Positions 11,710 to 25,413 of a stretch of 64,000 bases of DNA are shown in pieces. Position numbers and translations under genes: made by a program. Where the stretch lies: positions 1,118,501-1,182,500 of the forward strand of contig NC_069665.1 of assembly GCF_027244095.1 (NCBI RefSeq). The letters run 5' to 3'. The DNA comes from Hemicordylus capensis. Its lineage: Eukaryota; Chordata; Lepidosauria; Squamata; Cordylidae. The first letter of the stretch is position 1. The number at the start of each line of letters is the position of its first letter. Under the pieces are notes generated by a model. It did not search any database. It was not told where the DNA came from and worked only from the letters and a program-made list of their open reading frames with translations.

Positions 11710-11845
11710 CAAAGAGGAGCTCCAGTGAAGGAGCTCCATGCCTTTGGGTTCCGTCCTGCTAGACTGGGGAGGCGAGGTGTGGGGAGGACGGGGGAGGGGA
11801 GGCTGCTCTTCCCTGCCTCTGGAGATTCAGCCTAGAGAGGCGCCA

Positions 11846-12010
11846 CTGAGCCCAGCGGCAGAGCATCCGCTTGGCGTGCAGGAAGGCCCTGGTTCCCTCC
11901 CAGGCAGCATCTGCAGCTGGGACAGGAGGAGGGAACCGCTGTCCAAAAAGCTGGAGAGCTGCTGCCAGTCAGTGCAGGCCATTCTGAGGTGGGGCCACAA
12001 GGGTTTTTTG
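11846..12010 (+). mobile_element. tRNA-headed SINE, diverged
   Basis: gcccagcggcagagcatccg (A box), ggttccctcccaggcagcat and ctgccagtcagtgcaggc mark the family. Confidence 0.6.
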
Positions 12011-12144
12011 ACTGGCCAAAGGCAGCGGAGTTTTGCTCTCCATCCCTGGGCATCCACTAGGGGGTGACGCCGCATGGCGCGCATTGCCCGCCCTGCCATC
12101 TGTTGCTCCTATCCCGAGGCAAATCACACTTTCCCCTTTGACAT

Positions 12145-12265
12145 TTCGTTATTCATTTATTCGATTTCTAGACCGCCCTTCCAAAAATGGCTCAGGGCGG
12201 TTTGCACAGAGCAATAACATAAATAAATAAGGCGGGTCCCTGCCTCCAAAGGGCTCACAATCCAA
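12145..12265 (+). repeat. Dispersed repeat (ccaaaaatggctcaggg family)
   Basis: (ATTT) run, then gaccgcccttccaaaaatgg, ggcggtttgcacagag and caaagggctcacaatcc. Other copies are at 3820, 15058, 33395 and 38100, all in this orientation. Confidence 0.65.
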
Positions 12266-12409
12266 AAATGTGTTGTTGGCGAACTTTTCTCGGTCTCTCA
12301 GAGAACTCTGCAGGCCTTCCTGGCTTGCTAGCCGCCTTCGCTGGCTTGCGGAGACTGGAGACCTGGAGACCGGCCCCGCCCGCCCCGCGCCCCTTCGGGG
12401 TCTGGGGAT

Positions 12410-12434
12410 GGGGCGGGGCGGGGCGGGGCGGGGT
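12410..12434 (+). promoter_or_regulatory. Tandem GC boxes upstream of CALB2
   Basis: Four to five back-to-back GGGGC units, about 90 bases upstream of the TATA box. They match the Sp1/KLF GC-box consensus. Their role is inferred from position. Confidence 0.7.
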
Positions 12435-12521
12435 GCTCTCGCTGCTGCTGCTGCTGCGTCGTCCTCCGGGCCGGGGGTCCCTCTGGTGGACGCCGGCGCC
12501 CTCTGCAAGCAGCGGCGGGCT

Positions 12522-12528
12522 TATAAAG
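12522..12528 (+). promoter_or_regulatory. CALB2 TATA box
   Basis: TATAAAG lies 133 bases before the start codon inside a GC-rich stretch. It predicts transcription starting near 12550 and a 5' UTR of about 110 bases rich in CAG/CGG triplets. Confidence 0.8.
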
Positions 12529-12660
12529 GCAGGGAGGGCAGCGAGGCAGCTGGAGAGGCTGCTGGACAGAGCCTGGTGCTGAAGCCGGTAGAGAGCAGCA
12601 GCGGCGGCAGCAGCAGCAGCACCGGCGGCGCTGTCGAGGACCCCCCCGCCCCGCTCGCCC

Positions 12661-12751
12661 ATGGCAGGGAAGCAGCAGCCCCCGTATCTGCACCTGGCCG
12701 AGCTGACGGCGTCCCAGTTCCTGGACATCTGGAAGCACTTCGACGCGGACG
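12661..12751 (+). CDS. CALB2: CALB2 coding exon 1
   Basis: Codes residues 1-30 plus the first base of Gly31. It ends inside the EF1 loop at DAD-G, followed by donor gtcagt. The frame continues exactly into the exon at 22886. Confidence 0.97.
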
Positions 12752-15700
12752 GTCAGTGCCCGGGGCGGAGGAGAGGGGCCCGGGGGGGGGGTGATGGGGG
12801 CCAAGGCGTGGCGTTGGGGTGGCGCTTGCTCCGATGTGGGCACGCGGGGCGCCCTCCGGCTTCGCTTCGGGTGCTTTAAGCCGCCCGAAGTGGTCGTAGC
12901 TGGAGCTCCCAGAGGAAGTTGCTTGCTGGGCAGAAAGCAAAGGAGTCTGCCAAAAAGAGAAGGGTCCGTTGTTCTGTGGGGGGGGGGCAGTAAAAGCGAC
13001 CTTGGCGCGGGGGGGGTGAGGAAAAGGAGTCAAGGGGGGGAGGGGGAGGGGGAACTGGGTGTGGGCGCGGTGCGGGTCGGAGACTGCACTCCACCACAGC
13101 ACCCTGACTAGGGAGCGAGCCACACTACTCTAGGTGCCACTTACTTACTTCTGAGTCGACTCGACGGTAGAGGATGGCCCCTAAGAGGGCTTCCCTGAGA
13201 GGCTGTGGCTGGAAGAGACCCCCGCCCTCGCCCCCGCCCCCTTCTCTTTACTGAGGGCAGTTTTCGTCAGTTTGGAAAGCGGATGAACTTTTTGCCGCCG
13301 CAAACTGGACGGCTTCGAGACGCGGCCCCAGATCGCGGTTGGCGCCTGTGTGGATGTGCTGGAGAAGGAAGCGGGCGGGCAACTCTCCGGGAGAGTCGCG
13401 TTCGCAGAGGGAGGGGGGCGTTTGGCTGGGGGTCAACAAGGGGCTTGTCGGGGCTGCGCAGGAGCCTTTGTCCGCTTTGGGCCCGACTGAGGCTGCTGGG
13501 GCCGGATTTCACTCGAGGTACTTGCAGACCCTCCTCTCAGCAGCAGCAGCAGCAGCTCCGCGGAACTCCCTGCAGAGCAGCCGGGAGGCGGCCGGTGCGG
13601 GGTTAACTCCTAGCAGGCCCGAGGAGCAGCCAGCCTGCGCTCTGCTCCAGGAAGGTTGTCCCCAGGGCGGGGGCCAAAGGGCGGCGGGTCCTCCAGGACC
13701 CTCTTGTGCTCTTGCTCAGACGGAGAGGAGCCGCCAAGGGGAAGGAGCGCTAAGCTGGGAGAAGGCTTTGCAATGCACCGCTCCGAAAACGTCTCCCAGG
13801 ATCAGATGCGGGGAGCAAGAGGCTCCCGGGATGCCAGGCAAGGCGGGCAACATTCGAGGTGCTGTCGTCGTCGTCGTCCTTGTTTCAGGCCATGCCCGCA
13901 GCAGCCAGCGTGCAAACCGAGGCGCGTGGGTGGGGAGGTCGCCGGTGTCTTGGCTGGTGGTTTCGGGGGCGATGCGCTTTTGAGAGGGAATCGCCATCCG
14001 GCCAGAAAGTGCCATAAACGGTTGGGCGGGGCTTGCTTTCTTTGTATCCCGCTTTCCCCTGCAGGCTCAGAGCAGCGAGCAGATAATAAAACAGTAACCA
14101 GAAGCGATAGTGCGGGGACCACGGCCCCACAGGAAGCGAGGAGGACCGCTCAGCAGCCCCGCCCGCCCCGCCCCGCTTTTTGATCTGGGCTGCAAGGAGA
14201 GCAGCTGTGTGTCCTGCTCAGCCAACAGCCACAACCTACACAGAGCTAGGCAAGTTCAAACCCACAGAAGTCCACGAGGCTACTCTTGCCTCGAACAAAA
14301 CAGTGACGCTCGCCCTTGTAGAAGCCCTCCGATGTCTCGGGACTAGGAGACTGAAAAGGTGCCCAGCCGGAGGGAAGTTATTCCTGGAGCCCCTGGCTGG
14401 AACCAGGCTCAAGTGGTCTCTAGGGTGGTCAGTGCCATCTGGGGGTCGGGCGGGGTGAATGCCCCTGGGGAGTGCTGCTGAAAAGGTCGACACCCCAAGA
14501 GATGGGAAACAGCCAAGGGCACCGCAAGGCGTTCAGCATTCAGTGGGTCCTCCTGCTTTCATGGTCCTGACCCTTGGGCCTGCAGGGGCCCAATTTGGGG
14601 TGGTGTTTCAAAAGCTTTCCACAGTTTTAAACACACACACAAACTGCTATAAAATTTCATCAGTATTGTCAGAGGAATGGAAATGGAAATGCACAGGAAT
14701 GTCCTCCAAAGATTACTCCACGGAGAGGACGTTACCTCGATCCTTTCCTCTGCGCAAAAGTTTACCCAAAATTTACCCAAATTGTTTAGGGGTAGGGATA
14801 AAAAACGGGGGTGATAACACATAGAAAGCAAAGAGCACACCAATGCTTACATTATGGATTACAGGCACCAACGTTGCTAAAGTATCTGCAAAGACTCTGA
14901 CCCAGCCCAGGGCATGTCCAGAGTCACACACCATGGTGTGTGTGTGTGGGGGGGGGAGACCATCATGCATTTTTCATTGGACATTCCTGATCCCAGAAGC
15001 AGGTGGCCCCAAAATGTAGGGCCCATCCTGGCATGGCCCTCTTCAGTCTTTCCTGCAATATTATGTATGTATGTATTTATTTATTTATTTATTTACCTGA
15101 TTTATATGCTGCCCTTCCAAAATGGCTCAGGGTGGTTTACAACAGAACAGGGAACAATATGTGATGATCTCTGACCGTTTCAGACTGCCTGATCAATTAG
15201 CCCTCCTCTCCTGTCCTGGCTGACTAGGGAACCAGTCCAGGTCTGCCTTACGCCAGGGCTCAGAAATGCTTTCAGTGGCACAAAATGCCAGGAAGGAAGG
15301 CCCTCTCTCACCGTGCTCTGTGCTTCTGGGCAGTTTTGATGTAATCACGGACTCAGATTCACAAAGAAATCCAGACGCATGAAGCTGGCACAAACCCCCC
15401 TCCAAAATCCAACCACTGTGGCTTAAAGCAGAGGTTCTTAATGTTGGGCCCTCAGATGTTGGATTACAACTCCCATCTTCCCCTGTCATCACAACAGCGG
15501 CGTTGCCACTGTGGCAAGGGAGGGCGGGAGCTGTGATCCAACATCATCTAGGGACCCAAGGCTGAGAATCCCTGCCTGGCTTAAAGCATTGGAGAAGGTC
15601 CAGGTTTCTCCCTCATCAACACAGCCCGACTTGCCTTCTCTGGCTAAACCTGCCATGGTGAGATTTGAGATTCACTCACTGTGTGCTGGCTCAAAAGGGG

Positions 15701-18700
15701 GCTTGAGAAAGATGTTCTTGGACAGCTAGTCAGCCCTGTGCACACAATCATCCGAGAAGAAACCAGGACTGTAATGGGGAGGAGGAGGGGGAGGAGGATG
15801 GAGGGGGTCTCTTAGCAGGAATCAGCTGGCCTGCCACTCATTGCCTTGCACAGATACATTGCATAACGAATGGGGGAGAGACAATGACCTCCCCCCCCAC
15901 CCCGTGGTTTGCATTCCAAACAGATCCTTGGAATGACAGCTGGCACAGCCCTGGATTCACATGGACTCCTCCTTGGAAGGGTTAGCAGAGTCAAGACACC
16001 TACTTGAGACTCCAAATGAGCATAGCTTTAAAACAGAAATGCACTCTCTGTGTGTCTACACACACACACACACACACAATGTTGTTGCAATGTAATTTGA
16101 GGGTGATTCAATGGGTGAGGGAGGGGGGCTTCCCAGGGGAGCCAAAGACACCCAGCCTGTTATTAATGTAATCATTTGGACCGGGGAGGATCATTACTAG
16201 GCCCCCGGTTGCATCACTCTGCCTGCAGCGAAATGAGATCCTCTGAATGCCCTGCCCCACTGCCATTGCCACCCCACTTGCTCCCAGACTGGGTTGGATC
16301 CAGCGGCTGCTGCTGGGCCTGTCTCCCCATAACCTCCACATTCAGACTTGCTCTCCCCTGCCCCCCTCTTTCGACAGCTGTTCCTCCCACTGGGAAATGC
16401 CAGTAAAACCTGACCTGATTACAGGCTCTCCTTTGGGGACCTCCAGTGGAGATCAATTAAGTGTGGCCACCTGCTTGAAGAACACACTTACCGCCTTGCT
16501 CCTCACGCAGACTTTGTCAACAGCCAGTTGACAAACAAGCCTCGTCTGCTGCTGCTGCTGCCCCCAGAAACTCCTCTCAGCCTTGCTTACAAAGCCACTC
16601 AGGGCAGCTAAACAAGGCATCATCTTCACTCAGGGCATAATTAGCAGGTGGGGTTTGCTACCAGAACAAGGTGGTGGCCACCACTACTAGCCTAGATGGC
16701 TTTAAAGGGGGGTTGGACAAAGTCATGGAGGAGAAGCCTTCAGTGTGGCCATGATGCATTTGATTGAGGTCCCCGAGCTATTTTGGCTAGAAAACTAGTC
16801 AGATGCAGGTTAGGTAAGAATGCCGTCAGGTGAATTCACATCTGATTGAAAACCATACCCTAGTAGTGTTCATTAATGCCTCCTAATCAAACTGGAGGGA
16901 GGTTTCCAGAGCGGGGTGGGCCACCGGGCTCTGGGAGTTAGATGGAGGGAGTCCTCATCAAATATGTAAAGTCGAGTCGATTTCGACTCCTGGTGCCCAC
17001 AGAGCCCTGTGGTTGTCTTGGGTAGAATACAGGGGGGTGGGTTGACCATGGCCTCCTCCTGTGCAGTCTGAGATGATGATGCCTTTCAGCACCTTCCTAG
17101 GTTGCTGCTGCCCAATAGAGGTGTTTGGCATAGTCTGGGAAACAGACCAGCGGGGATTCGAACCGGCAACCTCTGGCTCCCTAGGCAAGTTACTTCCCCA
17201 CTGTGCCATTAGGTGGCTACCATCAAATGGGGGGGGCTCCAAAACTAGTGGGAGAGACTGCCAATACTGCAGAAGACAGGAATGAAATCTAAAGCGACTC
17301 TGATAGACTAGAGCTCTGGGCTGAGACTCATACATGCAATCCAGCAATTGCAGGCAACCCTTCAGGAAACAGGATGGGGGAGACCCGGCTTGGCAGCCAG
17401 CAATACAGAGGAAAGGGAGCTCGTGGAGCCCCCTTGTTCAGGCTGATGGGAGGAGGGCTCCTCCTGATCCGAGTCCAGTCAGTGGGGACTTGGAGGGGAC
17501 CCCACCCATGCTGGCCCGGGCCTGGGAGTCTGCCTTATAAGGCACAGGGGTGCTCTCTGCTGAGGCATCCCCGGGTCCCAACAATTCACAGAACAACGCA
17601 ATGGAAACAATTGCATAGTTTAGAATTCGTTTTGATTAAAAGCCTGAGAAAACAGGTGTGCCTTGAGGGTCTTTTAAAAAGCCACCAGAGGCGGAGAAGC
17701 TCTTCTTTGGACAGGGAGTGAGTCCAGCGCCCAGGGCAGCCGCAGAAGGCCCGACCCAAGTCTCCGGATTCTGTACATACCAGGCAGTATGCATAGACAT
17801 AAATGAACAAAGAAAGAATGGCAGCACATAAGTCTTTTAAATAAAATAAATACGATATATTTTAAATCTCCAAAGCAAGGAAAGACCACATTGGGCGGCA
17901 TCTGGAAGGGTCTGCCTGAAGAGAACCCATCACAAGTTTGTCTTCCTCCACCAGTGATTTTGGCACGGTGGCCCTCCCAGTTCACCCTGAGCCAGTGTTC
18001 CCTCTCACAGGGACTCCCAGATGTTGTGGACTACAACTCCCATAATGCCCAGCCAGAGGCCACTGAAGCAGGGGATGCTGGGAGTTGTAGTCCACAACGT
18101 CTGGGAATCCCTGTGAGAGGGAATGCTGCTCTCAGCTGGCTATGCCTTGTTAAGATTAAGGGAAACATTTGAAAAGCCTGAAGATATTACTCTGGGGCAC
18201 AAGCAAAACGTGTACCCACAGCTGACAGTCCTGAGAGTGGCAGGACAAAAACACGGGCGCCAAGGTCTGTCAGAACGTGGTCAATGGACGTATTTCAAAA
18301 CTGCATGAACTCTGACTTTGGTTCAGTCTGCACAATACGCAGACCTGAGGGCAGCCATACCCGAGCGGAGGGAGGTTTGTGTCCATGCAACAGGCCGGAA
18401 CGAGCATCATTAAATACTACATTATTTTGGTTTATAGCAGTTGTTTCTGGCAATTGGTAACGGGTTTGGTTTGGAATGAGCTCCACAGAGAGCTTGTGTA
18501 TTATTGGCTAAGTCGTGGCATTGATGGAGCTTATCAATTTGGTTTGAGTAAAATGCCCCCGTTTCTATTATCCTCCTCGCTGCACTCACAGATGGGGTGA
18601 CATTGAATTCCACTTCTGCTTCCAGCCAACAGGCAGAATCGTGACCAGGCTTTTCATAGTACAGATGGGGCAGTGACCCCAGCTGGTCTCCGGCCATCTT

Positions 18701-21700
18701 CCCGTGCCCCCAGGTGCCCCCTTGCGCTGGGGGGAGAGACGTGCAGCCACTCAGCAACCACAGTGGGTGGCATCTCCGCCTCCCGGGCATCACACACAAG
18801 GCTCAGCGGGGGCAGCCAGCCTGGCACGGGGAAGGCAGGCGGGGGGTGGGGTGGGGTGGAGAGGAGGTGGGGCAGACCGTGCCGAGAAGGCGCACAGCCC
18901 CAGGGCTTGACCCTGCCCAGTGCCAGCCCCAGGACCGGCCAGCCCTTGTCTTCTCTCTGCAGCCTCTCTTTGGGGGACGGACGTGGCCTGCATGGCAGTC
19001 CCGTGAGAGCCCAGAATCCCCTGCGTGGGAAGCCAGAGCCAGAGGGAGCCCCCACAGCAGCCCTCTGCATGAGGCCCAGCTGCTGGGTCCCGAAGCCTTT
19101 CAAAGGCAGCCCCAGCACATCGGGGCCCTGCAGGAGCGGCTTGCAAAACCACTTCCAGACCACACAGAGGCACGACCTCGCAGAAGCTACCAGCACTCAG
19201 GCCCCCGTAACAAGCCCAGCAAACCAGCCCCCGAAGGCAATTGTGCTCCTCTCCCGCCTCCTCTCAAGACATGCCCCAGCAAAAGGGCTCCCAGGGGTCC
19301 TCCTCGCAAGGAGCGAAGGAGGGGCCCAGCAAGCTTCCCTAGCCGGGGGCCGGCATCCGCACAGAAAGAGGGGCCCCTCTGTCCCTGACCCACCTGTGCA
19401 TCCAGGAGTGGAATGGGACCAGCCCAGTTGTCCTGGAAGCGGCACGTTTGATCCTAAAGAGGGATGCAACTCCGCCCAGAATGGGCTCGCCCAGCCTCCG
19501 TGGCCCACTCAGCTGCGGACCACCAACGCCTCCACCCCATCTGGACAGAGGACCGGCTTGTTAGCCCTCCTCTACTGCATCGCTGACCCCAAACACCACT
19601 TCTAGCCCCTCACCTGGGTTAGAGGGAAAGGAAAAACAGAGCTGGGTGTCATCAGCACCTCGCTGACTCCTCACCCCAAAGCCCTGGATAACCTTCCCCC
19701 ACAGGACGGCCAAGCAGAAAAGAGATCAGGACTCCTCTGCCTTTCACAGAGGCAGAGAAGAGGGAATTTCAGCAGGGGCAGCCAGAGGCACACTTAGCCA
19801 TGGACCGTGGGGATTTGGTCCGTGGCCTCTTGTCTTCTAGGGGGCCTCCCAGTGTTCTGGGGGGCCTCCCCAGAGCTCTGCCGCTGCCCCACACCCGCCA
19901 GGCAAGTCAAATCTCCTTTTTAAAACATTTTTAAAAGCACTGCTGCTCAGCAGGGACCTGCCTCCGAAATGACAGATGGGGCCTTTCTCAGCCCATTTCA
20001 GGCCTCTGCACCTGCTCTGCACTCAAGGGGGGTGGGCTCCAAAGCCTTTCAGGTCTGGGCTCCAAAATTACCTAGGTACGCCTCTGGGTGCAGCTTGTCC
20101 TGCAGGGGAAAGAAATGCTGTGCCTGTCGAAACGCCTTCTTCTGTGCCTCTGTGAAAGAGACAAGAGCCCCCCCATGACCCCTTTCCCACTTGGCTACCC
20201 TATTTCCTCCCAGTGCTTTCATGTGGATGTTAGACAGCAGGGGAGAGGAATTTGAACCTTGTAGCACCCCAAATATTAACAACTGCCATGGAGCACAGCA
20301 GAAATCTCCCAGCATTACCTTCTGGAACCTGCCATCTGGCCAGATGCAAACCGTAATGTCGTGCCTCTGATTCTCGGCTCAGGCAGGATGATACCACAGT
20401 CAATGGTCCTGAGACCCAGCAAGCAATCCAGAAGAATGAAGAGAGTGGCATGTCCCCATCATTGTCCTCCCAGTGCAGATCTTCCACCAAGGCGACGAAG
20501 GCAGTTTTGGTCCGAAACCCAAGCTGGAAAGAAATCTGGATAACTGGTCTGATCCCGGAGTGTCTGGTGCTGAGCCACCACCACATATCTGAAGATATTG
20601 AACCTATAAAGAGACAGGAGAGTGACTTTCATTTCCCCCCTAAGGCTGAGAACTCTGAGTTTCAGGAGGAGAGGCCAGGAGTTCCCAAACTGGGCTCTCC
20701 AGATCTCCCACAACTCCCACTGTACCTGGGGGTGGCAGGTGTTATAGTCTAGTCCAAGGTCTGGGGACTCAAGGCGGGAAACAACCCCTGCCCTAGAGGA
20801 GAAGTCTATGGCCATGTGTGTCTGGTGCTGCTTGCCTTGGTGGATATGGCTATCCAGTCATTCCTCCACTTCTTTTTGCCATACATTACAGGTTTTTTCA
20901 TAGGAACATGGGAAGCTGCTATATACTGAGTCAGACCCTTGGTCCATCCAGCTCAGTATTGTCTACACAGACTGGCAGCGGCTTCTCCAAGGCTGCAGGC
21001 AGGAGTCTTTCCCAGCCTTATCTTGGAGAAGCTGCCAGGGAGGGAACTCAGAACCTCCTGCTCTTCCCAGAGCGGCTCCATTCCCTGAGGGGAAGCTCTT
21101 ACAGTGCTCACATGTGGTCTCCCCTTCAAATGCAATCAGGGCGGACTCTGCTTAGCTAGGGGGACAAGTCATGCTTGCTCCCACCAGACCAGCTCTCCTC
21201 TGTTTCCAAATTAGAAAGAGAATTTAAGGCCTCACAAACATGGTTTTGACACGAACGAACTGATTTGTGAGAGATCCAGATGCACAATGGCTCTGTGTCT
21301 TGCTGCGCGAGCACCTGTCATAGGTGGGGGCCCAGAAGCAGCTTAGCCCTTGACCTGGAGAAGCCCCTTCCCAGGGGCAGCGCACAGGCAAAGCGTCTGG
21401 AGAAGCAATGGCTTCTCCACGCCAAGGACTGAGCTTGGGAAGATCTCCGAGAGCCGCCCCTTGGGGAGAGGCCTTCCCCTGCCATGGATCCACAGCCGGT
21501 CAGAGTCGACCTCGCTGGGCTCAGTGAAGCCATCGGAGACCACTTGGTGATGGCCTCAGCCAAGCGGCTCCTCTTCCGTGTCAGAGTCCCATCTTCCAAA
21601 TTACTTCCAACCTCTTGTGAGGGTCAAGGTTTGTAGTGCATTTTACACATTTCAACTGTGCACCAAAATGCTTGCTGGCACAGGGCTTGTAAATCTGCTC

Positions 21701-23447
21701 AAAATGCTGCAGGCAAGCCAGGCACTCTTTCGTTAGAAATGGGAGCGTCCACCCAGGAGCCCAACCAAAATTAACAAATTAGGAAGAGAAGAGGTTTCTG
21801 CGCAGACGATCCTTTTGCAACAGTAGGAAGAAGCCTGTTGTGCCATCAGCCACTGCAGGAGGCGAAAAAGAAAAGAAATGCTTTGAAAAGGAGCCATTCA
21901 ACAAGGACTTTTCTGGACAGACCAGCAGAGCTGGTCTTTATGATGGATGGATCAAAGAACCGGAGAGTCAGGGGGCTAGGATTCTTTTCTGGCTAGCAAG
22001 GGACTTGCTTTTTTCACACATCTCATCCAAATGATCTCTAAGGGATGCTGCGTGCACCAGATTTTCACAGGACTCCCTGTAGAATGAGACCAAATAGGTA
22101 AAATAGGACCTCTTTTCTGCTCTTTGATGTTTAAGCAGCTACTATTAAAATAGACCATAAAAGTTTGAAAATGTCCTCTCGGGGAAGAGCACAAAGAGAA
22201 ATGGCTTGTTTAATCCAAGATCCTGTCACCAAGCCTCAAACTTGCAGAGAAAAATTGGAATTTAGAAACACGAAACCAACACATCGCCTGTTCACATAGC
22301 TGTGGTGGAACCCAAGGGCTTTGCAGTCTGGGTGCGAGAAAGTTGCATGCAAGGATCCTGCTGCCTGCCTTGAGTTTTTTCCCAGCATGCTTCTGTGCAG
22401 GTGCTTCTGCCTGCTGCAGGCACATAAGTGTGGAGATGCCAGTAAATGATGCATGCATTCATACCCTCTCCTTCTCTGCAGTATTTAACCTCCCTCCCTC
22501 TTGTTGGAGATGCAGATCCTCTAGGGGCAGAGAGTGTGAGCCAGGGAATCCCCTCGCTGACTACACTTTCTCTGCTCTGATCCCCCTTTGTTAGATTGAT
22601 AGTCTCAGGATTCATCCTCTCACCTGGAGAGAGAGGGAGAGAGACTTCCTCCTCCTCCCTCCCCTCTTCCTGTATGTAGCTAGCAGCAAGGCATGTAGGC
22701 CTTACTCTATCGCCCTGATGGATTTCCTAAATAAATGACTTTATTTAGAACTTTAACTCCATGTCTCCAGACGATATGAATGAGCAGTGCTCTCCTTACC
22801 GGTTCACTTCTGCTGCAGCTGGGACAGAGAAAGTCATCTCCCCTCCAAGCTCTCTCACACCTACCTTCACTGTTGCTTCTTTCAGGAAATGGCTACATCG
22901 AAGGGAAGGAGCTGGAGAACTTCTTCCGAGAGCTGGAGAGTGCCAGGAAGGGAGCAGGAATGGTATGCAGCCGGCATTCTCTTCTGCCCTCACTCACCTT
23001 TTGCTGATTCCTTGGCTTGCCTTCACTTCCATTTTCAGCTTCAGGCTGCAATCCACATCCCACTTATTTGGGAGTAACGCCTTTGTGGGCATTGGGTTTG
23101 CTCCCAAGTAAATATCCCCAGGCTAGAACCTCTTGTGGTTCAGTTGCAATCTGCAGTTAGGAGCACTGGAAGCTGCCTTCTTCCGAGTCAGACATTGGTC
23201 CCTCTAGCTCCGTGTTCTCTGCTCAGATGGGCAGCGGCTTCTCCAGGGTTGCAGGCCGGAGTCTGCAAGCCTGCAGGTGCTCTTCCCAGAGCAGCCCCAT
23301 CCCCGAAGGGGAATATCTCACAGTGCTCAGACATGCAGTTTCCCATCCAAATGCAAATCAGGGTGGGCCCTGCATAGCAAAGGGGTCAAGTCATGCTTGC
23401 TACCAGAAGACCAGCTCCCGCTGGCTGTCTAAAAGGGACCTACCCGA

Positions 23448-23488
<41 letters not shown>

Positions 23489-25367
23489 GCGCCGCTGCCA
23501 ATTCTGTGGCGATCCCTTCAGCCGACTGATGCTTTCTTCTTAGAATGCCAAGTAACCGTGAGGTCCCCTCAGAGGAGCTGGTCGTGGCAATTCCCTTTCC
23601 TTGGAGACACTCCAGCCCCTGAGCCCGAGAATCTCCTGGCTGTGCACATCTGGGCTGCCTGCTGGTGGCAGGGAGGCCCAAAGCCCCCCTGGGGCTTCGT
23701 GCTTTCCATCTAGTCCTCAGCCACACTCAGCGACATGAGCATAAATCACGAGGGGGGCAGTCGCCAACCCACATCTGCCCCCCCCCCCGGCTGGGAACGC
23801 TGCTTCCTCAGAGGACTGGCCCTTCCTCTCTCCTTGCAGGGATCCAAAAACGTCAACTTCGGGGAGAAGATGCAGGAGTTCATGCGGAAATACGACAAGA
23901 ATGCAGATGGCAAAATTGAAATGTCTGAGGTGAGCTGCGTGGCCCCAAGTGGGAGGTCTGGGAGGCGCTGCCCCGACTGCTCTGTTCGGGGCAGAATCGG
24001 AGCTGCTCGCTGGAGGGGTCTGGAGCAGTGACTCCTCCAAATGGCTACGCTGGGACTGAAATCTGCCCAGGAGCCTGGCTAGAAAGCCCATCCCTGCTTC
24101 CACATACCAGAAATGGAGCGTGCAAGTCGCAGGTCTGCATGAGTGAATGGGAAAGCACTCTGCACATGATCAAGGGCACCATCTTCTCTCTTACTTCAGA
24201 TGTCCCTGGCTAGCAATGACTGCAGGCACTGAGTTCTGTGCCTTGGTGGGGCCTGGGTTAGATCGATTTCTGAGGAGCGCTGCTTCTTTGCCCCAGGGAA
24301 GCTCTGCAGGGTTTGCACTATTTCAGGCATCCTTGATTCATGTCATGGATTGGAAGAGAGCTTGGGAAGGAAGGTTGGACCTCAAGGAAAAATGGGTGGG
24401 AGGAACCGGCTTGCTGAGGGAAAGGTGCAGGAGGGCGGCTTCAGCCCAATGCAGACGGCCTCTGACTGTGAGGCTCTTCGTGGGCACTTTCAGGAGGGCT
24501 GCAGACTGTAGGATTCCGAGGGCTCAGCAGCGCCACTGCAGGGCTCTGCAAACTCCTCAGGAGACTGACGCTGATGCTGGGCTGTGAAGCCCCCCTTGGC
24601 TGCCACCTGGCCAAGAGGACGAGTCTCCTCCTGCCCCTTGAAGAGATGCCCAGCAGAGGGACTTTCAGTGGCTGCAGCTTTTCTGTCCCCTGCATGACAA
24701 GCGGCAGCACCAGCTGAAATTCCCTCTTCTTCTGTGCATTTCTTCAAGGTGCACAGAGAGACCTGTCCTCTTTTTCACCTGGCAGCCCGAAACTCCCGGA
24801 CTGGTCCCTTCACTCAGGGCATTGTGAAGGCTCCACGCCAGATCCCTTTCGCCCTTCCTTCACGCTGACTAGCATCCTCTGGCTAGAGACGTCTCAAGTC
24901 AATAACATAAAAAGACGGCAACTGATAGGTGAAGCTGATCGGAATAAAGTTTCATTGACTGATTGACTGGCAGGTGAAGCTTGAACTAACTGTACTCTAA
25001 ACAAAACTCTTAGCATCTCCAAGGAAAGTCATCCAGTAGCCCAAATTCAAAGCCATCGGTTGTGGCCATTCTCTTTCACAACTGGCATAGCCCACTCGGT
25101 CTGGCCACTTGCAGAGCCCAAGCCTCACGGCCGTGGTGGACTGGGCTGGCTCCTCATTCCTGCGGATGCTGAGAGACCCCAGGACAGCCTTTTCCAGAAG
25201 GTGGATTCCCAACCCCAAGGGAAGCTCACTTGCTTGTGGGGCCAGTGACTGACTATTCCAGCCAGCTGGCTTCATCTGACTTAGTTCACCACTGAGTTCC
25301 ACCAAAATGACGAATTCAGGGAGAGTTTGGAAGCCCCAAGCAAAGCTAGGAGAGTTCTGATCCATGC

Positions 25368-25413
<46 letters not shown>

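Larger units (their letters stand above)
12340..13900. promoter_or_regulatory. CpG island over the CALB2 promoter, exon 1 and start of intron 1
   Basis: CG dinucleotides are dense here and sparse on both sides. The stretch covers the GC boxes, TATA box, exon 1 and the first kilobase of intron 1. Edges are judged by eye. Confidence 0.75.
12752..22885 (+). other. CALB2: CALB2 intron 1 (10.1 kb)
   Basis: The rest of the CpG island, then SINEs, foldback elements, a LINE RT fragment and unique DNA. AT-richer unique blocks at 16140-16260 and 18390-18560 contain TAAT-type motifs and may be regulatory. The 310-codon frame at 18673-19605 is open together with other frames in GC-rich DNA and is not a gene. 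Confidence 0.8.

Noticed and set aside
16965-17222. Possible functional tRNA gene
   Set aside because: A and B boxes are present, but no cloverleaf or acceptor stem can be formed, and the unit continues into a SINE body and tail.
18673-19605. 310-codon open frame in CALB2 intron 1, plus strand
   Set aside because: Two other frames on both strands are open over the same stretch, the product is low-complexity Pro/Gly/Ser/Arg, and no domain is recognised. High GC content explains it.
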